A stretch of 64,000 nucleotides of DNA from Saussurea involucrata (GCA_033807775.1 CM066314.1:94900929-94964928); one strand, 5' to 3'. Counted from the stretch's first letter, positions 19,070 to 30,099 are shown. Notes: generated by a model from the sequence alone, not told the origin. Numbers and translations: made by a program.

Positions 19070-21793
19070 GTAAAGAAATCCTTGGATTCTCACAAAAAGG
19101 AGATCATGGATATAATGTCTGGTTTTCAAAAAGGTATGTTAAAACAAATACAAGGTATGCAGGAATCTATACTAAAAGCACTGAGTGTATCACTGGCTTC
19201 TACTTCAAAGCCTCTTGATCCTGTTCATATTGCAGAAGTTGAACCTGAAGGAACTTCTAATCAGAACTTGAAGAGAAAGTTTGATGATAATGAGCCTCAT
19301 GATCATCAAAAGGGGGAGAAAAGACAGAGGTTAAGTTCTGATGATGACTCTGATGATGACATTGGCATAGAAGATTTTGAGATAGCAGATATGCACTTAG
19401 CCAGTACAAAAAGTTCAGAAGATCAGACACAAGAAAATTTAAAGGAAATGATTCAGATAGTTCAGATTGATAGCTCAGATACAGAGGAAATGGAGTTGGA
19501 AAGTATTGATGGTAATGATTCAGATAAAACAGAGAAATTAAACTTAGATACAGAAATGGAAGGAAATTCTGTTGAAACTGAAATTGTTGAAGAATATGTA
19601 TTGAGATCAGAAGAAACAGTGGAAAGTGCAGTGATAAACAGGTGTACAGATATCATTGTTTATAACAAAAGAAGGATAAGTGAAGAATTGATAAGTACTG
19701 AATCAGAAGAAAGGAGGTTAAGTGAAGAGTTGATCAGAAGGATGCGTAATAATTTAGTCAGAGCTTTGAATGTTCAAAAAGTTCAGCAAGGAATAAAAAT
19801 GGTAAGACCTATTGATCTAATGGGAGAAGAAGACAGAACGGTGAATTATACTCAGGATTTTGAAGATGAGTTTAGATTTAACTTTTGTGATGAGTTAAAT
19901 ACAAAAGAAGAGTATGTGAAAGTGAAAGACTACTTTATGCCTTCTGAGTATGTATTCAGAAAACCAATTGAGATCCCAAAGATTAACTTGCAGAGACTAG
20001 AAGAACATGTATGTGATTTCATCCTAGAATTAAGTGATGTGCCATTAGCCAGACAATTTCATGATGATGTTTTTCCTGAGGAAATATATGATAATCTCTA
20101 CTACACAGAAGGAGAGTATGAGCTTTTGGAAAGTAACATTGATGGTTTTATGGATGACAGAGCTCAGATAGTCTACTCAGAAGCTTCTAACAGATTCAGA
20201 GTTCCTAACTCAAGACTGCATATCCAGAAAAGAATTGAGAAAGTGTTGATGTTTCAACAAGAAGAATTCAGTGGTTTAATGTTTGTTAGAATGGAAGTGC
20301 TGAAAGAAAGAAATACAAAGGTTTTCATGTCTACTTTTGATTTTCACAGATTAACTCTTGATGATCAGATCTTTCTAGTCAAGTTCTTTGCCAGTACTGA
20401 AGAAGCCTTAATGGAAATTGAATGCAGAAGACTTCTGGGTATCTATGTCAGAAATATACACTTATATGATATCCAATTAGCCATTGAAGGAAGAAAAGAG
20501 AAGTGTAATCTGAGTTCTCCCACAAAGAAAACAGAAACTGGTGTAGATTTGAAGGGATTTGTGAATGAAGGAATGGAAACAGAAGGGTTCACATATACAG
20601 TTAACGGAAGGCTTGAAAAGTTCAGATTAAAAGAGTTGGTGAAGTACAGTGATGCAACTCTAAATTGGTTATTGATTGAAATGGAAGTAAGTGTGGAAAC
20701 TGAAAGAAAGAGTTTAAAGAAAAGATGTATGAACTCTGTGAAGAGAAGGTTGAATCTTAGAAGAAAAATCAGAAACTGTAGTGAATGGTTGTTATCTGAG
20801 GTGAATCCCAAAAAGATTCTACATAATGACTTTGTGTTTCCTGCTGAGTATGAAGTAAATGAAATTTTGTCAGATGAAGTTGAAGAAGGTCAGGATACAA
20901 CACCTCAGAATATGCAGATAACTAGTTTTGATCAAGCTGAACAGTCTGAACCCAAAGAAGATGAAATATCCATTGATCTAAATGGATACTTTCTTGAATT
21001 TGATCTGCCTGAGTTCTTCAAACCAAAAGAAGTACAATTCTTGGATGTGTATTATGATAGACCTAAGGAGACTCAGATCTGGTTGGCTGAAAAATCAAGA
21101 TGTCTTGGCAAAACAAAGCAAGCTGTTTACTCAGACTTTCTAATCACTGGAATCAGAGAATTAAAGGTTAAGAAATTCAGAAAGATGGAGTACTTATCCT
21201 TTGAAGTTCTGAGAGAGGATGGCAAGGTTTATTACTTTACTGATGCAGATTTTGAGAAACTATCAGTGGTTGACTTCTACAGATTACACAACTTTCTATG
21301 CTTCAAAGAGTCAAGCAAAGACAGAAATTAAAGGAAGGCAAGAAGTGTGGTGATTGAGGCCATGTTCTATATCTTAAGGTGGCACTGTTATACAGATTTC
21401 CAAATAGCTCTGTACTTACAAAAGCCATGTGTTTATCTGGCAAATCCAAACACAGATCATGAGCAGAAAAAGGTGTTAAAGACTGGAAGTGTTCATAAAT
21501 TTCCAGATTTGGGTGTGTTTTTTAAAAACAAAAGTGGAAAGATCTTCTTCAGAGCAAAGGAAACTGCAGAATACTGTTCTGGAACTTTAAGGATCATAAA
21601 GCACAATTTGTAGAAAAAGATGCTGAAAGTAAAGGAAGCAAACATAACTCAAGAAGTAATCAATCAGCAAGTTGAAATTATTCAAGAAATCATTGACAAA
21701 ATTGATAAGAGGATTAATCTGAGAAATGTGCTACTTCAGAAAATTGTTCCTGCTCTGAAAGAACTGGATGATGAAAAGTTTAAGTTTATTTGA
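19070..21793 (+). pseudogene. 3' ORF of element A, C-terminal part (two in-frame stops)
   Basis: In phase with 11270-13246. Open to TAA at 21329-21331, then open to TAG at 21611-21613, then open again to TGA at 21791-21793, just before the polypurine tract. The persistence of one frame suggests that the true end is 21793 and that the first two stops are recent, or read through. It starts with coiled coil and an acidic stretch (DDDSDDDIGIEDFE). A conserved domain follows, marked by YDIQLAIEGR and RLKELVKYSDATL (about 20460-20680). A second, weaker copy of this domain lies at 21370-21610 (YTDFQIALYL; YCSGTLRIIKH). The same domain ends the 3' ORF of D (HDLQMGVESY; ELEKYSDGTLKIV). Confidence 0.72.
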
Positions 21794-21808
21794 CAAAAAG
21801 GGGGAGAT
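21794..21808 (+). promoter_or_regulatory. Polypurine tract of element A
   Basis: AAAAAGGGGGAGAT directly before the 3' LTR; plus-strand primer for reverse transcription. Confidence 0.85.
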
Positions 21809-22334
21809 TGTTAGATCTGAAGTTTTGTCAATAAACCAAGTGTTGAAGATCTGATAAGAAGACTCAGATGTTCTGAGTAGAGGAGTCAGAGGTCTGACTG
21901 TGAAAGCTCAGAAGTACTGATAAGAGAAGTCAGAGGTCTGGGAAGAGAAGTCAGATGTCTGAGATAAGGAATCAGAAGATCTGAGAAGCGTGATCAAAAG
22001 AATGTTCAGAAGTTCTGAACTACCTGTTCAGAACTTATGACGAGATACTTTACTTAGTAATTTGTAAACTAATTAGGACACGTGTTTTGTTCTTATTAGT
22101 CTTTCTTATTTGTACTGTAGCTTTAATATTTCCGTTGCAGTATAAATAGTAGTCAGCACTGCGTTGCTAACTGATTGATTTTCTCGTAATTCTTGTATTC
22201 ATTCTTTGTAATCTTTGAGATTCTCTCTCTTAGATCTGTATTTCTGTTCATCATTGAATACAATTGGGCTTGATCATACAACTTCTCAATTACTGCTTTC
22301 TATATTGATTGTAAGAAAAGATCCTGAACTTACA
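21809..22334 (+). repeat. 3' LTR of element A
   Basis: 526 bp. Three substitutions and one 2-bp deletion against the 5' LTR. G-box 22079-22084, TATA box 22141-22148. Followed by the TSD CAAAC (22335-22339). Confidence 0.94.
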
Positions 22335-22339
22335 CAAAC

Positions 22340-22929
22340 CCTGTCCTTGAAATAACGTACTCCATCAACCTTAGTTTCAAATCTACCTTCTATACCGTGA
22401 AGGGTTTCGTCCTTTAAGTTTTCCGTTTTCATTGCTTCGGTCTGAGCTTCAAGAATTCGAGTCTTTAAACTCGTTTGTACAAGTGCTCCCATTGCTCGTA
22501 CACGTGAAGGTTTTACCCTTTCCTTCCTACTCAGGGCATCAACCACTACATTGGCCTTACCTGGGTGATAGAGAATTTCACAATCGTAGTCGCTGAGTAG
22601 TTCTACCCATCTCCTTTGTCTCATGTTGAGCATTTTCTGGTCTAGGATATGCTGAAGACTCTTATGATCGGTGAAGATAGTGCATTTAGTGTCGTACAAA
22701 TAATGTCTCCAAATCTTTAGAGCGAATACCACAGCTCCAAGCTCCAAGTCATGTGTGGTATAGTTATTCTCAAGAATATTTAGTTGTCGCGAGGCGTACG
22801 CTATAACCTTGTCCTTTTGCATCAATACGCATCCCAAACCTTGGTGCGATGCGCCATAATACACCACAAAGTCATCGGTTCCTTCAGGTAACGCCAGAAT
22901 TGGTGCATTGCACAGCTTTTTCTTCAATA
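22340..22929 (-). pseudogene. RNase H of gypsy element G
   Basis: Minus strand. Shows the gypsy RNase H blocks VIAYASRQL, YTTHDLELGAVVFALKIWRHYLY, CTIFTDHKSLQHIL, RQRRWVELLSDYDCEI and YHPGKANVV. The first catalytic position reads VVYYGAS, where this family normally has CDAS, so the catalytic Asp is replaced by Gly. A break near 22930 separates it from RT. The 3' part continues toward integrase (GVRYFKDRVC) until element A interrupts it. Confidence 0.88.
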
Positions 22930-24003
22930 GCCGGAACGCCTCCTCTTACGGTTCTCCCCAAACAAATTTACTATCCTTTTGGGTCAGTGTTGTGAGTGGC
23001 TTAGAAATTCTTGAGAAGTTCTTAATGAATTGCCTATAATAACCCGCCAAACCCAGAAATTGACGAATTTTCGTTGGGGTCTTAGGGGCTTCCCACTTCT
23101 TAACGGCTTCCACTTTAGCCGGATCCACGTGAAGTCCCTTCTCTCCAATCACGTACCAAGAAAGTGTACTTCCCAAATCCAAAATTTGCACTTAGAGAAT
23201 TTGGCGTATAGTTTTTGCTCCTTGAGAAGTTCTAGGATTACTCTTAAATGGTGCTCGTGATCCTCCTTACTTCGAGAGTAGATCAAAATGTCATCGATAA
23301 ACACGATCACAAACTTGTCAAGGTATGGTCGGCATACCCTGTTCATTAAATCCATGAACATAGTTGGTGCATTCGTTAATCCAAAAGGCATAACCAAAAA
23401 CTTGTAGTGTCCATATCGAGTCCTAAAAGTTGTCTTAGGGATGTCGTCCTCACGGACTCTTAACTGGTGATACCTTGATCGAAGATCAATATTTGAGAAA
23501 TAAGTTGCACCCTGCAATTGGTCGAACAAGTCATCTATTCGAGGAAGAGGATATCGATTCTTGATCGTCAACTTGTTCAGCTCCCTATAATCGATACACA
23601 TTCGAAACGATCCATCCTTTTTCTTGACGAACAGGACTGGGGCTCCCCAGGGTGAGGAACTTGGCCTAATAAATTCTTTGTCCAGGAGTTCTTGATTTTG
23701 ACTCGACAACTCTTGCATTTCCGCAGGTGCTAAATGATATGGCGCCTTAGCCACAGGTGTTGCTCCGGGTATGAGGTCAATTTGAAATTCGACTTGTCTA
23801 AACGGGGGAAGTCCAGGCAAATCATCGGGGAACACCTCTGGGTGATCCTTCACCACAGGAATGTCTTGGATTCGCCTTTCCTCAGACTTCTTCTCAACAA
23901 CGCACTTCTTCCTCAAATACTTATGAACCTTCACACTTGACACTATCTCTAGGCTCCTTCCAACTTTGTTTCCTTGTACAACGAGGGTTTCTCCGTCTTG
24001 CAA
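22930..24003 (-). pseudogene. Reverse transcriptase of gypsy element G
   Basis: Minus strand, 24003-23149, then a shifted frame 23191-22946. Shows KDHPEVFPDDLPGLPP, KKDGSFRMCIDYRELNKLTIKNRYPLP in two visible blocks, MPFGLTNAP and the catalytic FIDDILIYS. DLRSRYHQL carries Arg where Gly is usual. A frameshift near 23160 falls at the FLG block, after which the connection domain (GLAGYYRQFIKNFS) follows. Tekay/Del-like by wording. Confidence 0.9.
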
Positions 24004-24320
24004 AGGTATCCTAACCGTCTTATCAAAACAACAAACCTCCGCTCAATTCTTGGACAACCAGTCCATACCCACTACTCTGTCAAAACTCCCCAATTCAATA
24101 GGAATAAGATCAATGCTAAACAATTTATCGGCTAGATTCAAGGTACAATCTAAAATTACATCCTTAGCCTCAAATTTATGACCATTAGCAACCTCAATAA
24201 TATAAGCATCCGACATTCTCCTAGATTCTAAGTTAATTAGTGGCCTATGAAACAAAACTCATATCCGCTCCGGTGTCAAATAATACTGATGCATAGTGGT
24301 TATTTAGAAGAAACGTACCT
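24004..24320 (-). pseudogene. Aspartic protease of gypsy element G
   Basis: Minus strand. VLFDTGADMSFVS holds the DTG active-site motif (about 24250-24290). A stop follows, and the flap region (FEAKDVILDCTLNL, DRVVGMDWLSKN) continues in 24255-24043 in another frame. Retroviral-type pepsin-like protease that would cleave Gag-Pol. Confidence 0.82.
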
Positions 24321-25501
24321 GTCACCACATTGGGGTCGCGACGTGCTTCGTCAACTCCAATGACAAATGCCCGTCCTCGAGCTTGACCTCCTTGATTTCC
24401 TTGATTGGCTTGCCTTGCCTGGTTCCCATTATTGTTATTGCTCGGCCTCCAACCAAATCTCGGGCACATATTCCGGAAGTGATCCGGACTTCCGCACTCG
24501 AAGCATGCTCTTCTCCCGTCATTGAAATCCCTTTCTATCCTACAGAACCTGGTGAGATGACATGGCCGCTTACAATTGTCACAAACGGGGCAGGCTCCCT
24601 CATGATGAAGGTCGAATTTGTTGCATTTTGGGAATGGACCCTTGTATTGCCCTGGGTCCTGAGTCTTTACTCCGAAGTTTCTCACCACTTTCCTATCCTT
24701 GCTTGCACTACCAAAGGTTTTCTTTCCTGACTGATACTCTGGCTTCCTCTTATTGCTGGCACTTCCCGATGTCAGAGTTCCCGCTCTTACCGCATCGTTC
24801 GTTAAAGTAGTTGACATGGCCACAACAGCTTGGATTGTGGTCAGGTTTGCCGAGGTGACCATTCCCCGGATCTCGGACGCTAATCCTCATAAGTATCGGT
24901 CGATTCTCTTGCTCTCGGGAGTAACCATATGAGGTACCAGCTTTGCGAGTTCGTGCAAACGAGCTGTGTATCGGTCTATGTCGGCTCCGACCATGGCGTG
25001 ATTCCAGAATTCAGTTTCCAGCTTTTGAAGTTCACTTTTGGGGCTGTACTCCTCAATGAGTAACTTTTTTAACTCCTCCCATGAGAGTCTGTATGCATCT
25101 TCCCTTCCACGGGTTTGAACCTGGATGTTCCACCATGTTAGTGCCCTGCCTTAGAGTTGACATGTAGCATATTCCACCTTGCGGTCCTCCGAGCATTTGC
25201 TAATATGGAGTACCGACTCCATGCTATCGATCCAAGAAAGCAATCCTACGGCACCTTCCTTTTCGTAGAATTCCTTGGGCTTACATGACATGAAGGATTT
25301 GTAGTTGCACCCGGTATTGTTATTGCCCGGATTTCCTCCCCTACCACCTTCATTCCCGCGATCAGCATTAATGTCGGCGGTTACTTGTGTGACTATAGTG
25401 GGTATTGCTTCTTGTGTGTGTTGTGCTATGATCCGTGCGATGTCGGGTGTTTGGTCTTCGGGAGTATCTCCCGTGCGGCGAGTGGATCTTCTTGGAGGCA
25501 T
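24321..25501 (-). pseudogene. Gag of gypsy element G
   Basis: Minus strand from ATG at 25501-25499 (MPPRRSTRR). It contains a Retrotrans_gag domain (ESVLHISKC, VEYATCQL, then after a TAG at about 25151 WWN, SWEELKKLLIEEY) and two Cys-rich knuckles: CPVCDNCKRPCH (aberrant) and CFECGSPDHFRNMC (complete CCHC). In-frame stops at about 25151 and 24885 break it. An Asn/Gly/Gln-rich linker leads to the protease. Confidence 0.82.
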
Positions 25502-25839
25502 GATTCTAAAACACATTTGCACAAGTGTACTTAGTTACTAATCGCACAAGTGTAATGTCTATCCTATGCATTGTCTACGCACTATGCATGCTACTAGAGA
25601 GTGCAAGTAAAAATTGACATACTCCTACTATAACCATTTCTAGTCTCGCATTAACCTACCTTAATCGAACATAGGTGATCAAGCTATGTTTAATTAAAGT
25701 TCGTTAATGCCATTCTAGACTTAGTTATACTAGTAGTAGGTTCAGTTGTTTTCATGTCAGTTTTGAACTTTTGGTTATAGTTGGGTTTTTCCAATGAAAG
25801 ACCGGTATTCTCTATAACCTTCGGCTCTGATACCATTTC
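25502..25839 (-). other. 5' leader and primer-binding site of gypsy element G
   Basis: Untranslated leader between gag and LTR. The PBS, seen on the plus strand as GCTCTGATACCA (25824-25835), is complementary to tRNA-iMet and lies four bases from the LTR. No ORF. Confidence 0.82.
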
Positions 25840-26788
25840 TGTCACACCCAGCTAAAGCGGAAGTACGGGATGTCATAGTTCAAGGTTTCATTGCGTAAGG
25901 TAGAAGACAACACACAATCATCATAGATTAAAAGTTAACAAAAATTACAACTTGTTCCAAAAATACAAACTAGTCCAAAAACAGAATTTGACATGATAAA
26001 GAAAAATGTTGGATGCCGCTACTTGTGGTGCCTTCTAAAGTTCAACCTTACTTGATATTTCCTGAAAAGCATGTAAGGGAGAGGGTCAACTATTGAATAG
26101 TTGGTGAGATCACAGGTTTTCGGTATGCATAACAGTTTTAATGCAAGTTTGTAAATCCGCACAGTGGATTGAGTATTCGGTTGTAGTTATAAAACATCTT
26201 GTAGATCCGTACAGTGGATAAAGAGTTCATTTGTCAACATGCGCAAAGTATAATATCGTATGCAAAATGTTAAAGTAATGAGCCCACTACCCAAACCTAC
26301 TGACCGTACACGCCCCAAAGACACATGTTCCTCACAAACATGATAAAGAAAATGGTAACTATGCACTCGCGAGGTGAGTGGGGTGTCAACCAAATAACGT
26401 TATCCATAATATACCAACGGCTCGCACAATGAGCTAATGGGTAGTGTAGTTTGTACCGGGGACTTAAAATGAATGTTAAACTCAGAATCAACTAACATCA
26501 GCATACATACCATAGCGCATAAAAGTTCGTAGCAATGTAAATCATTTGAGTAAATAGTACAGCCGATGCATAAGTAAATTGTAACATGCTTTTCACCCCA
26601 AAATGTACAAAATAGTAAAAAGGGGCGGTGAAAACTCACGGTGGTATGCGAAGATGTTTCCAAGAGGTTCAAGATGTAACCCGCACAACCATCCTACTTC
26701 GATCCTAAGAAAGTAAGGACACTAGTAAGATTCTATGCTTAAGCCTTAGTCCTTGATATCGCTTAGTTATCCAAATCATCATAAAATG
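25840..26788 (-). repeat. 5' LTR of gypsy element G, U5-side fragment
   Basis: On the minus strand the LTR ends GGGTGTGACA at 25840. It is cut at 26788 by element C; the rest should follow after 60808. It contains a repeated motif around CCGYACAGTGGAT (26157-26222). The only ORFs are short and unconvincing. The LTR is long: 949 bp here plus an unknown part beyond C. Confidence 0.8.
26784..26788. other. Left target-site duplication of element C (AAATG)
   Basis: AAATG directly precedes the 5' LTR of C and recurs at 60804-60808 after its 3' LTR. Confidence 0.93.
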
Positions 26789-27732
26789 TGTTGATCCAAA
26801 CCCTCAGTGATTTGATAATGACCCTCTCTTAAACACTTAGTGAAAATTGTAAGTAAACAATATGTATTAGAGTTTCACTATCGCAGATAAGTAATAAGAC
26901 TTTACAGTACCGCTGATAGGAACTCTCACTCTTTAGATTAGATATTCAGCAAACACTGTTCATCATCATATAGCTCTGAGCATGTTCAGTTCTATTGATA
27001 ATCGCTGATAGTTTAGTTTGTTTACTTATGATCTTTGAAGACAAGTTTAACGTCAACAAAAGTTCTACGCTGAAGTCGAAGATCAAGCTCAAGAACCAGC
27101 GACAAGTCTACTCATGAACTGATGCGGATATCAGCGAAGCAAGACCTGTCCATTCAACGTGAAGTATCAAGTAGAAAACTTCAGCAATCGCTGAACTTTA
27201 TCATTCGCTGATAAAGATCTGACTCAACGAAAGTTGATCATGAAGTCTCCCTGCATGTTACTATTGTCTTACCTCCCTTGCACGTCTCCGTACAAACCGT
27301 CAGAATGGACATCCCTTTTGTCTGTAATCGTACAACAACTTTGATTCTACACTGTGCACCATGCGGCTACTAAAGTTGTCTACAAAGGTCAATGACATGC
27401 AACCACTCAGCTGCTGCCACGTGTAAAGCAATATTGCCATGCATTAAATGCATGCAGTATATAAGAAGAACCCTACTTCAGAAATGAAGTGTGCTCGGAC
27501 CATCTTCTTCTTTCTATCTGTGTGTTAGGTTATTATTCGTAATTTCCTTATCTCCATCTAGTGCAAGAAACTTAGTGTTCTTAACTTGTTTAGATTAGGT
27601 TAATCCTTAATCTTGTTCCGCAACAAGTTGTAAATTGTCTTGATTTATCAATAAACAATTTAGAAAAGTAAAAATCGTGTGTTTGTATTCAACCCCCCTT
27701 CTACAAAATTGTATAACCCTTCGGGACCAACA
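26789..27732 (+). repeat. 5' LTR of element C
   Basis: 944 bp, TGTTGATCC...GGACCAACA. G-box CACGTG 27418-27423, TATA box TATATAAG 27458-27465, and a short run of 6 C near 27693. Confidence 0.94.
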
Positions 27733-27734
27733 AG

Positions 27735-27746
27735 TGGTATCAGAGC
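27735..27746 (+). promoter_or_regulatory. Primer-binding site of element C (tRNA-iMet)
   Basis: TGGTATCAGAGC begins two bases after the 5' LTR. Confidence 0.92.
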
Positions 27747-27814
27747 AGATTTGTTTAATCTCATAAACAAGATCTGATCAATACTAAGATTTCTCTTCCT
27801 TGCTATTTCTGAAA

Positions 27815-27989
27815 ATGGCCACCAACACAAACACTAATTATATTGACAATGGTTCTCTTGCAAAACCCCCTAGATTCTCCAGAGATAATTTTAATCTATG
27901 GAAAAATAGGATGATTCTCTTCTTAGAAGGTGTAGACCCTATTATGCCTTACTATCTTGAAAACGGCCCATATATTCCTATAAGAAGTG
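27815..27989 (+). pseudogene. Gag of element C, N-terminal piece
   Basis: ATG 27815 (MATNTNTNY) followed by the start of the gag domain (PPRFSRDNFNLWKNRM, FLEGVD). Interrupted at codon 58 by the D/E composite. The reading frame continues in phase at 37466 once the insertion and one TSD copy are discounted. Confidence 0.85.
27985..27989. other. Left target-site duplication of the D/E composite (AAGTG)
   Basis: AAGTG flanks the composite here and at 37466-37470. Gag of C reads through in phase across the empty site. Confidence 0.85.
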
Positions 27990-28223
27990 TGATAAATCCC
28001 AAATCTAGCACAAAGTAATGAACAAGTGTAGAGAGAATCTAGAGAGCAATCTTGTCATCCATATATTGATTTCAAAGTGTAAAATGACAAATGCTTCAAG
28101 TTGTTATACAAAATAACAAAGGAACTCCTTTATATAGTAGGACATGACAAGCCCATGCCTCTACTAAGGAGAAACAGTACAAGATATTAATACTGTCTTG
28201 ATAGCTACAAAAATGCCCTAACA
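27990..28223 (-). repeat. Left LTR of the D/E composite (3' LTR of D)
   Basis: 234 bp; on the minus strand it starts TGTTAGGGC and ends GGATTTATCA. It aligns over its length with the right LTR at 37200 (shared GGATGACA...TTGCTCTCTAGATTCTCTCT) but is clearly diverged. It contains TATATAAAG as a TATA box (minus strand, near 28130). Confidence 0.8.
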
Positions 28224-28239
28224 ATCTCCCCCTTAGCTA
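28224..28239 (-). promoter_or_regulatory. Polypurine tract of D
   Basis: On the minus strand TAAGGGGGAGAT, directly before the LTR and one base after the stop of the 3' ORF region. Confidence 0.8.
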
Positions 28240-30099
28240 TCAAGGCAGAAAGGGTCTTCTTCTACTTCGAAACCCAAGATGTGTTTCAATCCTTCGCATA
28301 GCCATTCTGAAGCTCAATTTTTCATCTATCTCTTCAATGGCTCTTGACAAAACTCTTCTAGGTCTTGAAGACATCCAATTAACTTTTCGTTCAGCATCAT
28401 GTCTTTTGAGCTTTTCGACTAACTGAAGTCTTACAATTTTAAGCGTACCATCAGAATATTTTTCCAACTCATTAAACCGAATGAATATCTTGTTTGCACC
28501 ATTACTGAACACAACACAAAACTCTGGTTCTCCAATCACACAATATAAAGGCATCCTCATCAATCCAGTCAATTCTTGATTTGGTCTTAACAGATTTATT
28601 CTTGGTTGATAGCTTTCCACACCCATCTGCAAATCATGACACTGTGTGAATAAAACGTGTCTTCTCAGAAATCTCTTAATGGCATTCAAAGCAAGAGTTA
28701 CGTTTTCCCTTCTGATCTGAAGATCTCTGAAATGATGATACAAGAACTCAAAATCTTCCATGGTTAAATGACAGAAATCAGCTTCAGTAAATCTATAATC
28801 TCTGCAATCTTGCCTTTGAACAAGAAACTCTGGATACCACAACTTGTAATACAGTCTAGCTGTTACCTCCTTTATAGACACAATCAACTTCTTGCTCCTC
28901 ACCTCTCTTTTCTTTTGACACTTGTCCCTTAGAAAGTACATATATTCGAACTTGTATTCGGTTGTTTGATCTGTAATACCCAACACAGCGTAGGGATTCA
29001 AAGTTCTGATTCTGTGCACAAACAGTCTTCTTTCTTCTTCTTCTAGGAAAGGTGTTCTCAAATACAAAGTTCTTTGTCGTTGTTCAAGTTCAGTCAATTT
29101 TCTGCTCCGTGAGGATGAAGGACCAGGTTGATCAGCAGGATTAGAAGGACCAGATTCATCATGACTAGGAATGATAGGAGGTATTGAAGATGTAGTGGAT
29201 TGAGGATCAGTCTCTTCGGATTTTGGCTCTTTAGATAATGGATCATGAGAATGATGTGGTTCAGATACAGGTATAGTGGTTTGAGTTGAAGTAGATTGGT
29301 TAAGGTTGATGGTTATAGGTGTAACAGAAGGTTGTTCTGACATCAAAGTGGTTGAGATATGTTCGGGTGAGTGTACAGGGCTAAAGATTATTTCTTCAGG
29401 AGTTTGTGGCCCATATATCTCTGACAAAATATCAACCTCTTCTTCATTAAATCCAACACCTTGATCTTCTGGTTCATAAGTAAATACCAAAAGTGGTTCT
29501 TCTTCCTCCTTAACTTTCCAATACCGATCATAAGCTCTTGCACTTTCATCAGCTTCTTCATCATCAGAACTAATTTCAATCAACTCCACAGATTGCACGA
29601 ATCGATCAACCACTTCTCTTATCTCCTTCTCATTTACCTCAGGCTTTTCAACCGTTGGTTCTATATTCGGATCAACATATAATACGATCTGTTTTCCGCT
29701 TTGATCACCCATAGCACCTGATTCAAACATCTTAGATATTTCAGCAACAGTCGGATTCTTTTTCTGACCTTGAGAGCTTTCTGACTCAGCTCTTCTCTTC
29801 TTACTCATCTCCCCCTCATGATCATGATCATCGGGATCCTGATCATGTCTTCTTTTAGTACTCTGAGCTTGAGTCTTACACGACTGTTCCATTAATGCTT
29901 TCAACTCAACAATTGACTGCTTCATATCACTTAAAGATTTCACAACTTCAGACTTGAAAGTAGATAACTCTTTGGATAATGCTTGAAACTGTGTGGGTGT
30001 AACTGAAGGTGTAGGTGGAAGTGGATTTGGAGTAGATTGGAAATTCTGAAGTAGAGATAACAAGGTTTTACTTTGCTGATCTTCAGGACTCATAGACAT
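28240..30099 (-). CDS. 3' ORF of element D
   Basis: Intact 619-residue ORF from ATG at 30099 (MSMSPED). The N-terminal part is coiled coil (FKSEVVKSLSDMKQSIVEL), then acidic and Pro/Ser/Thr-rich (MSKKRRAESE is a possible nuclear signal). From about residue 325 a globular domain begins (ELEQRQRTLYLRTPFLEEEE, PYAVLGITD). It ends with the block HDLQMGVESY, KIFIRFNELEKYSDGTLKIV and a basic tail RRPFLP. The same C-terminal domain ends the 3' ORF of A. The N-terminal globular domain of A and C is absent. I recall similar domains downstream of pol in Asteraceae copia elements; the function is unknown. Confidence 0.78.
   Translation of the reverse strand: MSMSPEDQQSKTLLSLLQNFQSTPNPLPPTPSVTPTQFQALSKELSTFKSEVVKSLSDMKQSIVELKALMEQSCKTQAQSTKRRHDQDPDDHDHEGEMSKKRRAESESSQGQKKNPTVAEISKMFESGAMGDQSGKQIVLYVDPNIEPTVEKPEVNEKEIREVVDRFVQSVELIEISSDDEEADESARAYDRYWKVKEEEEPLLVFTYEPEDQGVGFNEEEVDILSEIYGPQTPEEIIFSPVHSPEHISTTLMSEQPSVTPITINLNQSTSTQTTIPVSEPHHSHDPLSKEPKSEETDPQSTTSSIPPIIPSHDESGPSNPADQPGPSSSRSRKLTELEQRQRTLYLRTPFLEEEERRLFVHRIRTLNPYAVLGITDQTTEYKFEYMYFLRDKCQKKREVRSKKLIVSIKEVTARLYYKLWYPEFLVQRQDCRDYRFTEADFCHLTMEDFEFLYHHFRDLQIRRENVTLALNAIKRFLRRHVLFTQCHDLQMGVESYQPRINLLRPNQELTGLMRMPLYCVIGEPEFCVVFSNGANKIFIRFNELEKYSDGTLKIVRLQLVEKLKRHDAERKVNWMSSRPRRVLSRAIEEIDEKLSFRMAMRRIETHLGFRSRRRPFLP

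Larger units (their letters stand above)
3039..22334 (+). mobile_element. Element A: complete Sirevirus-type copia element (with B nested inside)
   Basis: It has two 526-528 bp LTRs, PBS, gag, protease remnant, integrase, RT-RNase H, a very long 3' ORF, polypurine tract and the 5-bp TSD CAAAC. Without B it is about 13.5 kb, large for copia elements. LTRs differ by three substitutions and one 2-bp indel by my count, so insertion is recent. The word TCAGAA/TTCTGA recurs throughout, often as a palindrome. Integrase and RT motifs are intact, but a nonsense codon in RT and shifts around protease mean that this copy cannot make a full polyprotein. Confidence 0.95.
1996..26788 (-). mobile_element. 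Element G: Ty3/gypsy element, host of the H, A and C insertions
   Basis: Minus-strand gypsy element in pieces. Reading on the minus strand: LTR (60809 onward, then 26788-25840), PBS, leader, gag, protease, RT, RNase H (to 22340), then, beyond insertion A, integrase (3038-1996), cut by insertion H. The gag-PR-RT-RH-INT order is that of gypsy elements; RT and integrase wording looks Tekay/Del-like (chromovirus), but no chromodomain is visible because H cuts the end. Every domain has stops or frameshifts and two catalytic sites are altered, so the copy is dead. It is the oldest layer of the window because three other elements sit in it. The span given includes insertion A. Confidence 0.88.

Noticed and set aside
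11270..21793. A true retroviral envelope gene
   Set aside because: No signal peptide, furin-like site, fusion peptide or membrane segment is visible; only the position downstream of pol is env-like.
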